64,000 nt of DNA from Rallus limicola (GCA_022605955.1 JAKCOZ010000008.1:39134547-39198546), one strand, 5' to 3'. Shown: positions 45,646-58,602, counted from the first letter of the stretch. The notes: generated by a model not told the origin, from the letters alone. Numbers and translations: made by a program.

Positions 45646-46192
45646 GCCAACAGTGTCCTGGGCTACATGAAGGAGGAGTGCTGGGCACTGGTTAGGGTGG
45701 TGATGCTCCCCCTCTGCTCAGCATCAGGGAGGCCACACCTGGAGTGATGGGTCCAGTTCTGGGCTCCCCAGTGCAAGGCAGGCTTGCTGGGTCCAAGGAA
45801 GATCTGTGGAGGTGATGAAGGGATCAGAGTGTGTCTCACAGGGGAGAGGCTGAGAAGGTTGTGGCTGTTCAGACTTGGGGGATGCGACCCATGTGTAGCA
45901 ATACCTGATGGGGGAGGAGATGAAGAAGTGGTGCCCGGTGACAGGAGAAGAGGTGATGGGCACAAACTGAAACACATTAAGGTTCCACCCAAACACAAAG
46001 AAACAGGTATTTGTTTGTTTGTTTCACCATGAGGCTGGTCAGGCACAGAAGCCAGCTGCCCGGACATGTTGTGTAGTCCCCATCTCTGGAGATACTCAAG
46101 CTCAGCTGGACATGGTCCTGGGCATCCTGCTCTGGCTGATGTGGATGGGGTGACCTGCCAGCCTCAACCGTTCCACTGTGATTCTGCTGGTC
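45646..46192 (+). mobile_element. CR1 LINE 3' fragment (second of an adjacent pair)
   Basis: A more diverged CR1 beginning directly at the end of the previous copy: CCAACAGTGTCCTGGGCTAC, CTCTGCTCAGCATCAGGGAG, GGAGAGGCTGAGAAGGTTGT, ending CCGTTCCACTGTGATTCTGC. It contains a GTTT repeat at about 46011-46022. Confidence 0.8.
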
Positions 46193-48044
46193 CCCATTTC
46201 ACCCCAGGCAAGCAGGCTTTACCTCCCTGAAGGTCCCTGAGCTGGTCATGGCTTCAGAGGACAGCATTCTGCAACTCCCAGGTATTACAATGAGGCAAAG
46301 GAAGATTAAACAGGGGTCTTCTCTGCTTAGTGGGGCACCTTGGCTCAGAAAGTGTGGGGACATAAAGCTTATAAACTCTGAAATGATTCCTGACTTCGTA
46401 TTCCAAGGTAATCCTGCTGGATTTGGGACCAGCCCTGCTGCAGAGCACCCAGAGCCCAACTCCAGGAGCTGGGCACCTTGCTGCTCCCTGTCTCCCAGTG
46501 TCTTTGTCCTGCTGATGACTGGCTGCAGCTGGGGCTGTGTGGTTCCAGTCTGTGTGAGGGGGCTGGCAGCACAGTACCTGGGGCTGGGGCTGCCGCCTCG
46601 TCCCGCAGCAGCTGTGGGACTTGGCAGATGCTCCTACCCTGCTCCTTGCAGACGTTTCCATTTATGGCTGGGATTTGTCTTCCTCCTTTGCCTCCGATCA
46701 CGGCACAGATGGAAAGGCTCCAAAAAGGGAAGGCCGTGGGTTTACACTGGGAGAAGCCAGCTGTGTGTACTCCTACCTTGTGTTTCAAGTGCCTCTTTAG
46801 GGGGCCACCCCCCCCCCCCCCGGGGTGCTGCAGGGACTCATTAAGGGCTCGCTTTGGCCAGGAGCGGGTGCCGTGCCTTGTCTGGTGGCAGGAGCACAGA
46901 TGTCATTGTGGTTTGTCGAGACTTTCCTGGCCAGAGGCTCAGATAAGCTGTGAAGGAGAAAGCTGCAGCCGTTTGACCTGGTTGTCCCCGCTCACTGGGC
47001 GCTGTGCCTCGCCCTGCAACAGAGGAGGGGTGGCCACGGGAGCAGGCGGTGCTGGAGACCCTCTCCCCAAAACCTGCAGCTCCTTGCTGGCCTCCAAGGA
47101 AGAGAGGATCCAGTTATGGAGAGGCAGCATATGGGATGCAGGTTCCCTCCCCGAGTTACAGACGTGCAGGTTTAGGATGCAGTGTGTGCCAGCAAGCCTG
47201 CAGAGAGGAGGGGGGCTGGGTTGGGAGGGAAGTATTCCTGGGTTACAAAGAGCTTTGGGGCAGATAAAGCAGAGTCCTGACCTGAGCTGGAAAAGGGATG
47301 TGCCTGCCACGAGCTTATCATGGGAGTTAGAGCTTAAGCCTCTGGGGGAACAGCACCAGGATGCTGCACCCCCACTTTGCTCTCAGACATCCTTCAGCAT
47401 GCCCCTTCCCCATCTCCAGACTGGGGTGGGACACCAACTGGTCTTTCATTTCAGGTCAGATCTCAGCGAGGCACCACAAAGCCCCTGCTTTTTGTTCCCC
47501 CTCCACAGTCTGTGGGAATTAGGTTGGTGAAACCCAGCCTGATCTCCCCAGGCAAAGATGTAAAGCCTAGAGCACTGACCTGGCAGGTGCCTCTCCACCA
47601 GGTTTTGGATGACCTCTCCACATCTGAACCGCTTCCTTCCAGACATTTGGCTCAGTCCTGGGTATTCTGTAGAAACATGTGATTTCTGGAGAAACTTTTT
47701 GAAGAGAGAACATGGATTTTCTTCCAGCCAAATAATATAAAATCTTTGCCAGAGCTGATTCCTCTGCAATCAAAGCATTCAGCCCCGATGAACAGGGAGC
47801 CACTGTAGAAAGAAAAGAACTGTGCTGCCATTGCCCATCCCTGCTGATGAAGCTCTGTCTGCAGGACTTGGCTTTCTGGCCTGTGTTATGACAAGGCTTC
47901 CAGAAAAGATGGGGGCTGTTTGAAACCAGCACATCATGGCATAGCATCCCTCACCCTGTGTCCCGAGATGCAGAAGCTATGTGCTTTATCCCATTCTCAA
48001 GTCCTTCCCAGACCTTTCTTTGCTCAGGCAGGGAGAAGAATGGG
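46193..48044. other. Intergenic DNA, no gene recognised
   Basis: Unique-looking sequence with a C-run at 46806-46820. No exon can be supported. Confidence 0.5.
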
Positions 48045-48632
48045 AGAGAATCTCATCCTGGGCTGCATCACAAGGAGTGTGGTCAGCAGACTGAGAGGGA
48101 ATTCTGCTCCTCTGCTCTGGTGAGACCCCCCTGCAGCGCTGCATCCAACTCTGGGGTCCTCAGCACAAGGACATGGACCTCTCAGAGCAGCTCCAGAGAA
48201 GGACATGAGGATGCTCAGAGGGCTGGAGCTCCTCTCCTACACAGACAGGCTGGGAGAGCTGGGCTGGTTCAGTCTGGAGAAGAGAAGGCTCAGGGAGACC
48301 TCCGAGCCCCTTCCAGCCCCTGAAGGACCTACAGGAAAGCTGGGCAGGGCTGTGTGTAAGGGCAGGGAGCGATGGGACGAGGGGAGATGGGTTAAACTAG
48401 AGCAGGGCAGGTTCAGGGGAGACATGAGGAAGAAGCTCTTCCCTCTGAGGGTGCTGAGACCCTGGCACAGGGTGCCCAGAGAGGTGGGGGAGGCCCCATC
48501 CCTGGAGACATCCAAGGTCAGGGTGGATCAAGCTCTGAGTGAGGTGTCTCTGCTCAGTGCAGGGGTGGGACTGGGTGGCCTTTGAAGGTCCCTGCCAACC
48601 CAGTACAGTCTGTGATTCAATGATTCTGTAGA
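48045..48632 (+). mobile_element. CR1 LINE 3' fragment
   Basis: Sense copy from CATCCTGGGCTGCATCACAA through CCTGGAGACATCCAAGGTCA to GTGATTCAATGATTCTGTAG. Same subfamily as 18085, 38532, 42008 and 58288. Confidence 0.92.
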
Positions 48633-49779
48633 AGGTGTGTGGCTAGAGACCTCATGGTACTCTTCCCAAGTGGCAAGGCAATTGGGCAGACCTAGGACAC
48701 ATTCTGCTCCAAGCCCCTGGCCCCAAGCTGGGACCATCACCACATGTAGGACCCAGAGGCACCATCCTGGGAGATGCATCAGGACTGTGCGGAGTGCCAG
48801 ACCCTGGGAAGCACATGCTTCTGTACTGTGGGGGTGCCTGGGGAACCCCCAGCTGGCCAGGGATGCTTGGCAGGGTGGAGAGTCCAGCTGATGGGTTTGG
48901 GGTGGCAGTGACCTGCCAACAAGGGGCCCCAGTGGGGGCTCCTGGAGGGGTGTCAGCACTGAAACTGCCCCCAAAGCTGCTGCAGGAGCAGACAGATAGA
49001 CGGGAGTGACCCCCTTGGGGGGGGGACCCTGAGAGCAGGGACAGGTAAATGGGGGGATGCTGGCAGGATGCATGTGGTGGCTGCTGGGGTCCGTGCTGTG
49101 CTGTGCAGGGGAGAAAGCCCCTGGGTGGGTGTGGAGGTGTCCCTGAGCATCGGTCAGTCCCGCTGCCCCACAGAGGCACACGGCATGGAGCTGGCAGCAG
49201 GGCCAGCCTGTTTTGGGATGTCCATTCTGCACTGATGGGGGATGGCATCTACTGCAGCGTGAGCTCCCCGTCCTGCTCTGCAGGGACGAGGGGTAGAGGT
49301 CGCATGGATGTGTCTAGCGTGGGTGTTTTGTGGGGTGAGAGGGGTGGCTGCGCTGATTCACGGTGCTATGTCCCTCTGGTTTGTCAGGGAGGAAGGGCAG
49401 GGTTTGTACCAAGTGTGTGCTGAAGCTGTGACAGCGTTACAAGCTCTAGTTAATCAATGTGGATTGAAATTATGGCTTTTAACGATGCGTCCCCAGGAAA
49501 ATGCAGGCTGTGGGCTGCATGAAGGCAGCTCTGGGTTCTGGAGACGTGCTCTCCCTGAGCTCAGGCTCACAGTCAGCATGGTGCTGCTGGAACTGGAGCA
49601 GGGACCCTGAGTGGGACCCTGCAGCATTTCCCCTTTCCATGCTCCCACGCCTCTCCCCAAAGGGTTGGGCAGCACAACCCTGGAGCAGCGGCAAGCTCGC
49701 TGCTGGCCAGCGTGACACACGGCAGAGGCTCTGCCCGAAGCCCACTGCTGCCTGACAGGACTGCTGGAGGAGTCAGACA
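48633..49779. other. Intergenic DNA, no gene recognised
   Basis: G/C-rich unique-looking sequence with a G-run around 49015-49024. Nothing named. Confidence 0.5.
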
Positions 49780-49856
49780 AAGAGCCATCGAGGCAGTAGG
49801 GGATCTCTCATGTGGGAGAGGCTGAGAGGGCTGGGATGGTTCAGACTTGGGGTCTC
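49780..49856 (+). mobile_element. Short CR1-like remnant
   Basis: Short block resembling the CR1 segment CATGTGGGAGAGGCTGAGAG / GCTGGGATGGTTCAGACTTG, as in the 45646 copy. Too short for a firm call. Confidence 0.45.
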
Positions 49857-51707
49857 CAGCCCCCCATCCTCCCCCGAGGAGATGCCTGTTCACTGCCAGC
49901 TGAGCTGCGGTCTCTCGATGGGATCCATGTGTTCCTGATGAGAGGCCTGGAGACCTTAATAGTCCCTGGTCTGGGGTTTTCTACCAAGTGCTCCTACAGC
50001 CTTCAATTATCCGGGTGCCCCAGAAGGGATGTGGGAGGCTGATTTCCCCACAGGGTTTCCAGTGGCTCCTGCAAGTCCTTCCTTCCCTATCTCCCTGCTC
50101 CAGCACCCTTCACCCTTCTTTCTCACCGTGCTGGTGGCTCATGCCTCCCTGAGGCTGGGCAGCACTAGCTCGTACCCTGACCCCAGCTGCACCCTGTATC
50201 TTCTCACGCTTGACAGAGACACACGGAGCGGGCTGGCTGTCGGTCCCACCTTGGTGTGTGTGGACACGGGCTAGCTGCTCTTCAGGCTGCTCAGCTCTGC
50301 CCAGGCTCGTGCATCCTTCAGCTGTTGAACCTTGAACCTTCTCCTGGTGAGCCTGCCACGATCATTCCCCCACCTCACCCCCCACGATTTTAGGAGGGGC
50401 ACAAACGATTTGCTTTGCTGCTTTGTGGTGGGGCACGCTTTCTAAGGAGGCTATATTGGCGCTGCCGCTGTGTGAAGGGGTGTTTGGGGAGGTAGTACCA
50501 TCTCAGCATCCTTTAGACTGATGGAGCAGCAGCACAGGGGTGAAATGAAAATCTGGTTTCTGTGGCCAAGGCGGCAGTTATAAAAGAAAACAGTGCCTGG
50601 TTTGTTGCTTCTCTTCTCTTTATTGATGTATCTCCACAGGTGAAGCGGTTGGAGTCTGGATGGATGAGGGACAGGAGGGCTGCACAAAAGAAGCAGCGAG
50701 TGCGTTCACCTCCCCACTCTCCATTTAGCATATCCCATGCTGGAGCTGGAAAATCTCAAGCCTCTTTGGGCTGGAGATAAGCATTCAGGCTCCACTGGCG
50801 GTCCTCAGGAGAAGTAGCATAAACATGGGATGTTATTTATTGTGTGTGTGTGGCCAGAATTATCTGGTCGGGCTCCTGGGAGCGCTCCAGTGAGGACCCC
50901 GGGCGCTCAGTTACACTGGCAAAAGGGTATGCCTCATCCCTGGCACAAATACTTCAAGCTCCTTCTGGCCCTGTTCCCTTGGGCTGACTCAAGGTGCCAT
51001 GAAAACAGAATCTAAGGCAGGGCAGAGTATTTCTCTCCCCCTGCACCTCAGTATCGCTAACTTGCTCTGCAGAGCATTTGCTTGGTTTATCTCAGAGTTA
51101 ATAATGCAGCATGGGGTTGTTGTGGGGTGGGATTTTTGGTGCTTTCATTTAGCTGCATTTTGCAGGAGGACCTTCAGAACCAGCTCAGGTAAGGACCTTT
51201 CTCCTAACACCAGTCTTATTATATCACAAGTCCCATAAGCATAAAACTCCCAGCAGAATTTTGATTATGGTCAGTGCAGAGTCCGTTTTCCTTCTCAGTA
51301 GAGGCAGTACAGGGGGAATTCCAGTGTTGTCTTTGGCCAGGAGGACGCTTCATTACGGAATTGTACGTTTCTCCAGCATCAGTCCTATAGCTGCAAATGA
51401 AACAAGGGGCCTCTCATGTTCTGTGTTAGAGCAGGAATTTGGCTGTGTGTGTAAGAGAAGGGGAGGTGTTAAGCATCGTGCCAGAAGCAGACAGCTCTGC
51501 TGTACGTGACCCAGGGAGCTGAGCTGAAGTGCTGCACAGGGCTCCCTGGATTCACGTCAACTATGCGAACAGCAGCAGCCGCCGAGCACTGGGAAAGCTC
51601 CACAGCCCCAGGAACAGATGCCCATCGTGTCTCCTGGGACAGGGATTTCTGCAGGGCATCCTACCCCTGCGGGACAGGGGAAGCTCCTACCCTCCTGTGA
51701 GGAGAAG
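49857..51707. other. Intergenic DNA, no gene recognised
   Basis: Mixed composition, A/T-richer after 50560. A 23-bp stretch with matching splice-site flanks at 51166-51188 is discussed under findings but is not called as an exon. Confidence 0.5.
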
Positions 51708-51960
51708 GAATCCCAGAATCCCAGACTGGTCTGGGTTGGGAGGGACCCCAAAGGTCACAGAGCTCCAACCCCCTGCCACAGGCAGGGACACCAACCTCCA
51801 GGCCTGGAGCTACACAAGGTTGACCCCAGCCAACCTGGCCTTGAACACCTCCAGGGATGGGGCACCCACCCCCTCTCTGGGCAGCCCCTTCCAGCCCCTC
51901 ACCACTCTCTCTGCAAAGAACTTCCCCCTAATATCCAATTTAAACCTTCCTTTAGCATCA
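51708..51960 (-). mobile_element. CR1 LINE 3' fragment, antisense
   Basis: Reverse tail of the 44925 subfamily: CCCAGACTGGTCTGGGTTGG, CTGCCACAGGCAGGGACACC, CCTCCAGGCCTGGAGCTACA, truncated after the CAAAGAACTTCCCCCTAA block. Confidence 0.9.
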
Positions 51961-54279
51961 CTCCATTCCTCCAGGAGGGCTCAGCGTGGAAACTCCATCC
52001 AAGGGAGGCTGGAGACACGCTGGGCTTTTGCTTCCTGACTCAGTGGCCGAGGAGGGGGTGGATTTCACAGCGTGCACTGGTAGCAAGACCTGAGTTAGCA
52101 GCAGAATCTTGTGTGAGCAAAATATTTTGCACATCCTTTCTGAGTGCAAATCTGTGCAAAACGTTAGCCTGTGCCAAATTTGGCCTCATACTCAGGCTGG
52201 GAAAGAGGTATACCCTTGCTCCAGGACTGCCCTCGACTTCCAGAGAGTTTGAGGGAAAGTTGTTAGTGAGTAGCTAGATGCAGTTCCTTACCACTGCAGA
52301 AACCCCAGGAGATATTGCCTTTCAGCCTTGCTCATTGCTGCCCATCGCTCCACTGATTCACAGGAGCATCCATCCGACCTTCCTCTAGACCCCCCGTTGG
52401 CCTCCTTGCTGCCAGCATCTGACAGGTCCCATGGTTTCAGAGGGATGGGGGGGTTATGGTTCCTTCTAACCTCTCTAGGATAGAAAAATCAAAAGCTTAT
52501 TGGGTAGTTAGAGAGACAGCCAAGTGCACTCCTCAGATCTGGGCACCTCCTCGTGCTTTGTTAGGATTGAGGGTTTACAAGAAGCTAAATTTAATGCTTT
52601 CTTGTTGGTGAGCATCTTTACAGCTACCAGTCACAGGCTGGGAGTCTCAGATTTTCATCTGGGGCCTGGACTGCAGGTCCCTAACACCAGTAAAAAGCCT
52701 CTTGTGAGCTTCGGGGGGTCTTTCTCCACATTTCCTTTCTAGCTCCTCTTCTCCTGGTGCTGTGGAAAGAGGAATTACACATAATCTGTCCTAAGGATCC
52801 CACTCCACGCAAGGGTTGATGTTGGAAACGTTTCTTGAAGACCCAAGGGCAAGGGAACAGTGCGGTTACAGAGACACAAAGCTGGGATTAAAGTCAAGAT
52901 TAACAGTTCAACTAAATCAGTGGAATTGCTGAGCCCTAACTGCGTCCTTGCCAGGCTGCCAGACTCCAACCAGGTCCAACCTCCTTGCAGCCCAGCACTC
53001 ACGCTGCTGTACCCCCACATTCAGAGGAAAGGGTTGGGTTTTGGGGTGTTTTTTTTTTTCTCCTGATCCCTTTCAGCCCCCTCTTTTCCCAGGAAAAGGC
53101 ACTAATTAATTCCCTTCCTTTCTATTTATACCCTTTAGTCATTGCACAAGCTTCCCCCAGTAGATTTATCGTTCAATATAACGAGCGTGCCTGGAGGGAA
53201 TATTATTTATGCCATTAGCTGAAATCTAACAGAAAAAGTCTATGTTTTACTTGTAACTTTAGCCAGAGCCGTCATTTCGTGGGGAGGCAGCATCTCCATG
53301 GAGAGAAAAGGGGGGTAGGGGGTGGAAAAAGGGCAAACACTGAGACAGAAACTGAAATCTCTTCTTCCTTAGGTCTGTACGTGGTGCTAAGGACCGTGGG
53401 TGGGGCGGGATGTGACTAAGTTCAGAAATGTACTACTTCTTTTTATTTTTTTAAGGTTGGTTGGGGTTTTTGTTTTTTTTTTTTAATTGAACCATCTCTG
53501 GTAAAAGGCCAGGGAGGGGAATGAGGTTTCCCCTATAAACTATGTGGGGTTTTGGGTGGTTTTCATTGGGCTTTTTTTTTGTTGTTGTTGTTTTTTTTTC
53601 CCCCTCTCTTAGTTTCATGGAAACACCACTGCCAGTTTTCCCTGCTCGTTTCTCTGGTGACAAGAAAATAAAACAAATGCAGCTGGGTCATCCTGCTCCC
53701 CGCTGTATTTCACCACGAAGCCCCAAAGACACAAACTCTGTGTTTTAACCCTTTCGCTACTAAACCCAGGATCGTTTGACATCTCCACAAGGGTAGTTTG
53801 GGATTATCCAGTGGAGGCTTTGGCTCCCTGGCCGAGGTTCTGCCTTGCCAGGCAGCTGGAATGCGATTGCTTCACCATGTGAAGTCTCTTCCCAATGAGT
53901 CAACCAGTTTTGGGACTCAACCATCTTGACCAACTGAGTGGAAAAAATGTGCTGCAAGAGATGAAAGCGCCAAAAAAGCAAGGATTGTGAAACTGGTGAA
54001 AGGGGAACTATTCTGGGAGAAGGGGTTTCAGACCATCCTTCCCCCACTCCCTCTGACCTCTGTCCACCTATTTTTTGCTTGCTGGGTTCACTGATGTTCT
54101 TGTGTTGCAGCTACCTGGCTCTTCTGTGAGCACCCCGGGCATCGTCACTTCCTCTGGTACTGAAAGGCCTGATCTGGCTCTTCCACCCACTGCACGGTGG
54201 TGAGGAGACACAGAAATGTTCAGCTGGAAGCCTTGGACCTTCTCCACGTCTGGATGGAGCAGCTGCAGAAGTGGTGAGT
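51961..54279. other. Intergenic DNA, A/T-rich, no gene recognised
   Basis: Contains T-rich tracts (53051-53061, 53429-53485, 53572-53599) and an A/T-rich island at 53105-53215 with a MEF2-like CTATTTATAC. No exon can be supported. Confidence 0.5.
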
Positions 54280-54902
54280 AGTCAGGGCAGCGTGCCCAGG
54301 TGGCCAAAGGCCAAAAGCATCCTGGCTTGTATCAGCCGTGGCGTGGCGGGCAGGACCAGGGCAGTGACCATCCCCCTGTATGGGGCACTGGTGAGGCTGC
54401 ACCTCGAGTGCTGTGTTCACTACAAGAAGGACACTGAGGTGCTGGAGTGTGTCCAGAGAAGGGCAAGGAAGCTAGGGAAGAGTTTGGAGCACAAGTCTGA
54501 TGGGGAACAGCTGAAAGAACTGGGGGGTGTGTAGCCTGGAGAAGAGGAGGCTGAGGAGAGACCTGATCGCTCCCTACAGCTTCCTGAAAGGAAGGTGTGG
54601 TGAGGTGGGGGTTGGTCTTTTTTCCCCGAGTAGCTAGACATAGGATGAGAGGAAATGGTCTCAAGTTGTGTCAGGGAAGGGTTAGACTGGATATTAGGGA
54701 AAATTTCTCCACCAGAAGAGCGTTCAGGCATGGGACCAGGCTGCCCAGAGAGGTGGCAGGGTCACCATCCCTGGGGGTGTACAAAACACGTGGAGAAGCA
54801 GCACTACAGGACATGGTTCAGTTGACATGGTGGTACTGGACAAACCGTCGGACTCAATGACCTTAGAGGTCTTTTCCAACCTGAAAGATTCTGTGGTTGT
54901 AG
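54280..54902 (+). mobile_element. CR1 LINE 3' fragment, older subfamily
   Basis: Sense copy of an older-looking group: GGTGGCCAAAGGCCAAAAGC, CATCCTGGCTTGTATCAGCC, GGACTCAATGACCTTAGAGG, CTTTTCCAACCTGAAAGATT and a final TTCTGTGG. More diverged from the others. Confidence 0.87.
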
Positions 54903-55959
54903 AAAACTTGACTCCAGGCACAAAGCAGCTGCAGGTGAAATAGTAACAAGCACGGCTGTGGTTTCAGAAGGGCAAACCTCACTGAGTGTGGTGTGAGAGC
55001 AGCTGGGCACAGCAGCCCAGGAGCGTCCCTGGGGTTCCTTCAAGACAGCGTACTCAAACTGATCTTGAGAAGGGAGACCTTGAGCAGGCAGGAATAAAAC
55101 TTGGAGGGAGGGTCTAGTGAAGTCTAAATGGCCGTTTCAGGGGGACTTTGGGGAATGATGGGGAAGGAGGCTTGTGAATGGCTATGTGAGCAAAGGCTTG
55201 GGCAGAAGAAGTTACCCACGGCTGGGATGGAGACCCAGGAGCATGCCACCCCGTTGGGCAACCTCTCATGATACTGAGCAGAGCAGAACCTAAATGGGCC
55301 CTGAGCCCACCAACCAAAGCAATCAGCATCACACTAATGCCCTGCTAGTGGCATTAAGGTGGCTCCTGTAACCTTCTCCGGGGACCAGCTGGAAGATGGG
55401 GGACCGCCACCTCCACTTCTGACCACACTTTTTCCCATCACCCTGTATGTAAACAACATAGAGTCTCTGAGATACCATCATCCTCTAAGGATCTTGAGCC
55501 CTGGTGAAAAAACTCAAGGTCACAGATATAGGCCTGTGCCTGGCAAGGCTTCAGTAATGCTGTAGGCTGGGAAATCTTTGGGGCTGTTTAAATTAAAGTC
55601 CTAGAAACTCCAAACAGTGCTTCCTTACGCGTTAACAAACGGCCATTTACGATTTATGAGCACGCAACTGCTGGAGAGAGAAGTGCTTGAGTAAATACAA
55701 ACCACAACAGCCTAAGGGACTTAAAAAGTTAACACCGGGATATTAAAATAGGAAAGAGTATGCAAAACCTCAGATTGCACTTATGTGCTCACGATGACTC
55801 TCTAAACATCCTGGGGCAGTTGGCTTTAATGGCCTAAATCCCAGGAAATGCTGCTAAAAATGTGGTGTCAGATGAACATTTGCTGTTTTCTTCACAAAGG
55901 TTCCCCTTTGTCGCTCCTTTTACCACGATTCAGCAGGGGCTGCTGCTCATGTATGTGCC
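54903..55959. other. Intergenic DNA, no gene recognised
   Basis: Unique-looking. The stretch 55610-55760 is A/T-rich with several homeodomain-like TTAA/ATTTA words but no gene. Confidence 0.5.
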
Positions 55960-56520
55960 CTGGGTTAATGTAGAAGAACAAGTGGGGTCTCTTCTTTTTG
56001 TTTCTTTACTAGATGCCTTCTCCTGGGTGAGCAAGGCCTGCCAGGGAGGGATGCCTCGGAGCCAGCCAAGCCCCGCACCTAGTGTCTGCATGTGGAGATG
56101 GGCGATGGGCAACACACAATTCAATCCGAATTTCAGGTGAAGCCATTTATTGGGTGAACTCACACAGATTAAAGACATTTGTTACTGCAAAGGTGGCAAG
56201 CTAAAAAACTGCTAATTGCTTACATACACTGGTTACACCCCACTGATTGGTTAGTGATTATAACGAGGTCTGATAAGCATATCTTAGAGCTAAATATTGT
56301 TAGTTTACCTTTGATGGCTAAAAGCATCCTCACACCTGCTGTTTTGACCATCTTATGGCTGGTTCTTAACATGTTCCGTTACTCCCAAGTTCTTTCCATA
56401 ACTTCTTCTTGGTTTAGGGCAGCCTGTACCCCTATAACCAAGGCTGCTGTGTTTTGAGAACATGATTATTAAAATCCTCTCAGCATGAATAATTTTTCCT
56501 GCCTCAGGGGAACACAAGGA
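55960..56520 (-). mobile_element. Possible solo LTR of an endogenous retrovirus
   Basis: Read on the minus strand, this A/T-rich block has an LTR-like order: CCAAT box (plus-strand ATTGG at 56246-56250), then AATAAA about 100 bp further (plus-strand TTTATT at 56146-56151). Candidate ends are TGTGTT at the 56516 side and TTCTACA at the 55970 side, giving the typical TGT...ACA. No internal retroviral genes flank it, and I could not find a convincing target-site duplication, so the boundaries and call are tentative. Confidence 0.35.
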
Positions 56521-58287
56521 TATTGTCAGGGCCTGTGTCTTCAGTGAAGAGAGCTAGGCCACCAACAGGCCTGCTGCCTTCCCCAACATCTGCACAAAGG
56601 GTGGTGAGGACCAGAGGGTGGTGACGCTGTCATAGGGATCTGCTGCAGACCATCTGATGAAGAAGAGGAGGTGGATGAAGGTAGGCTGTTGGGGTTTGGG
56701 GTTTTTTTACGCACTTGGAGGAATCCTTACATCCAGGCTCGAGTACTCACGAGTGGATTTAACCACCTTGCTGTCTGCTAGGAGAGCAGCGTGGCTGGGC
56801 ATGAGCACCACAGAAGGTTTCTGGGATGGTTTGAAGGCAATGATGGAAGTGAGGAGTGAACCCGTTAGGGAAAGGGCTCTTTGAGACCTGCCACTCAAAG
56901 AAAGAAGGTTGGAGGTCTGCAGAGCCTGTGGGGCCGTGGCGCTTGAGGTGCTGAGAGAGCCAGCAAGGCAAACACCAGAATTACAGCCCCAGCCCTCAGA
57001 GCAGCAGAGCTCTGCCTGTTGGGGAGGAAGGGATGCCCTAACGAATTGGGTTGGGAAACAAGAATTTCAGAAAATGGCAACTACAACAGGGCGTGAAATC
57101 CATCCTTCCAACTGTTGTCGCTGAGGTTATCCACCCCACACTGAGAACCAGCATTCGTTGTCATCCCTAAGCAGTTAATGGTCTTGCCCTTGTTTCTCTT
57201 TCTCTTCACATATTTAGAAAACGAGACCCTCAGAGACCTCTGTGTAACCTTGGGATCACGTGAAGGGGGACGCTGCTGTGGGCAGACACACAGGAACAGC
57301 ACGAGCAGCTTCCCAGAAAGCCACAGCCATCCCATAAAGCTGCTGCAGATGTATGTATGTGGCTTAAACTGGGAGACCACACTTTACTGGGGGCAAAAAG
57401 ATGTAAAACAACATGCCCGGACTTCAGACTCAAAGTCATAGAGGAGAGCAGCGACTCAAGCAGTTTTTTCCTTCCTTTCCACTCTTCATCTCCCTCTCTC
57501 TATTTATTATGTAATTAAATGCAAAATAGCCATTCAGTATCTACTGTGCCCTGCGAGCAGCAACACTGGTATGCAGGTCAGGTACACAGGGGATGAGCAT
57601 CTCATCCCCAACACTCTCTGTGAAAATCTGCCCGTGAGATTTGCAGTTCCACTGAAAAGAGGGGGGAGGGGGGGAAGAAGGCGACTGATGTGGGGATTGG
57701 GAAGAGGAGCCAAAGACACCCAAGCCACCTTGATTCCCCCAACAAAGAAGATGGTAGGTGAAATTTCAGTGCTGCTGCCTCAAAAAAAGTCCCTGCCCCA
57801 CATCAATTTTCCTCTGGAGCTTCTTACATCCTCGTCCCACTGGCAAGAACAGAAGCCCAGCTACAGGGAGCTGGCTCAGGCCTTTAGTGCCACCAGTTGC
57901 AAAAAAATGATTGTAAAAAAAAAAAAAGCCTGACAAATCCAGACTGGAAAAGAAAAGCAGCATCTTGTTTGGATGTTGTTTTGTCTGAATCTCTGTGTAA
58001 ACAGGAGACGCGACCGCGTCAGTGTGCTTGTACATCAGACCACCCCAACGTAAGGCAGGGGCATCTCGCTGGATGTGGCCACCTATGAGAGAGAGGTGAA
58101 GATAATATTCCTATAGATGGCATATGGAAACGGTTGCCACATGAATTCCTTCTTTTCTTTTCCAAGAAATGGTTGAGAAATTTCTTGTTTCTTGGATATT
58201 CTTTATTCTTCATTGTCCCCTTGCTCCTGAATGAGTCCTGCTTCTGCCACAGGGCTTTGAGAGGAATGGGGAAACTGGCATGTAAGT
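56521..58287. other. Intergenic DNA, no gene recognised
   Basis: Unique-looking, A/T-rich around 57480-57540, with an A-run at 57916-57928. No exon supported. Confidence 0.5.
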
Positions 58288-58602
58288 CACAGAATCATTG
58301 AATCACAGACTGAATTGGGTTGGCAGGGACCTTCAAAGGCCACCCAGTCCCACCCCTGCACTGAGCAGGGACACCTCACTCAGAGCTTGATCCACCCTGA
58401 CCTTGGATGTCTCCAGGGATGGGGCCTCCCCCACCTCTCTGAGCACCCTGTGCCAGGGTCTCCCCACCCTCAGAGGGAAGAGCTTCTTCCTCATGTCTCC
58501 CCTGAACCTGCCCTGCTCTAGTTTAACCCATCTCCCCTCGTCCCATCGCTCCCTGCCCTTACACACAGTCCTGCCCAGCTTTCCTGTAGGTCCTTCAGGG
58601 TT
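58288..58602 (-). mobile_element. CR1 LINE 3' fragment, antisense
   Basis: Reverse copy starting GAATCATTGAATCACAGACT, then GGGTTGGCAGGGACCTTCAA. It breaks off at TAGGTCCTTCAGGG, where a different sequence begins. Confidence 0.92.

Noticed and set aside
46478..47530. Plus-strand frame of 350 codons in intergenic DNA
   Set aside because: No conserved domain, low-complexity C-run in the middle, no exon signals. Treated as chance.
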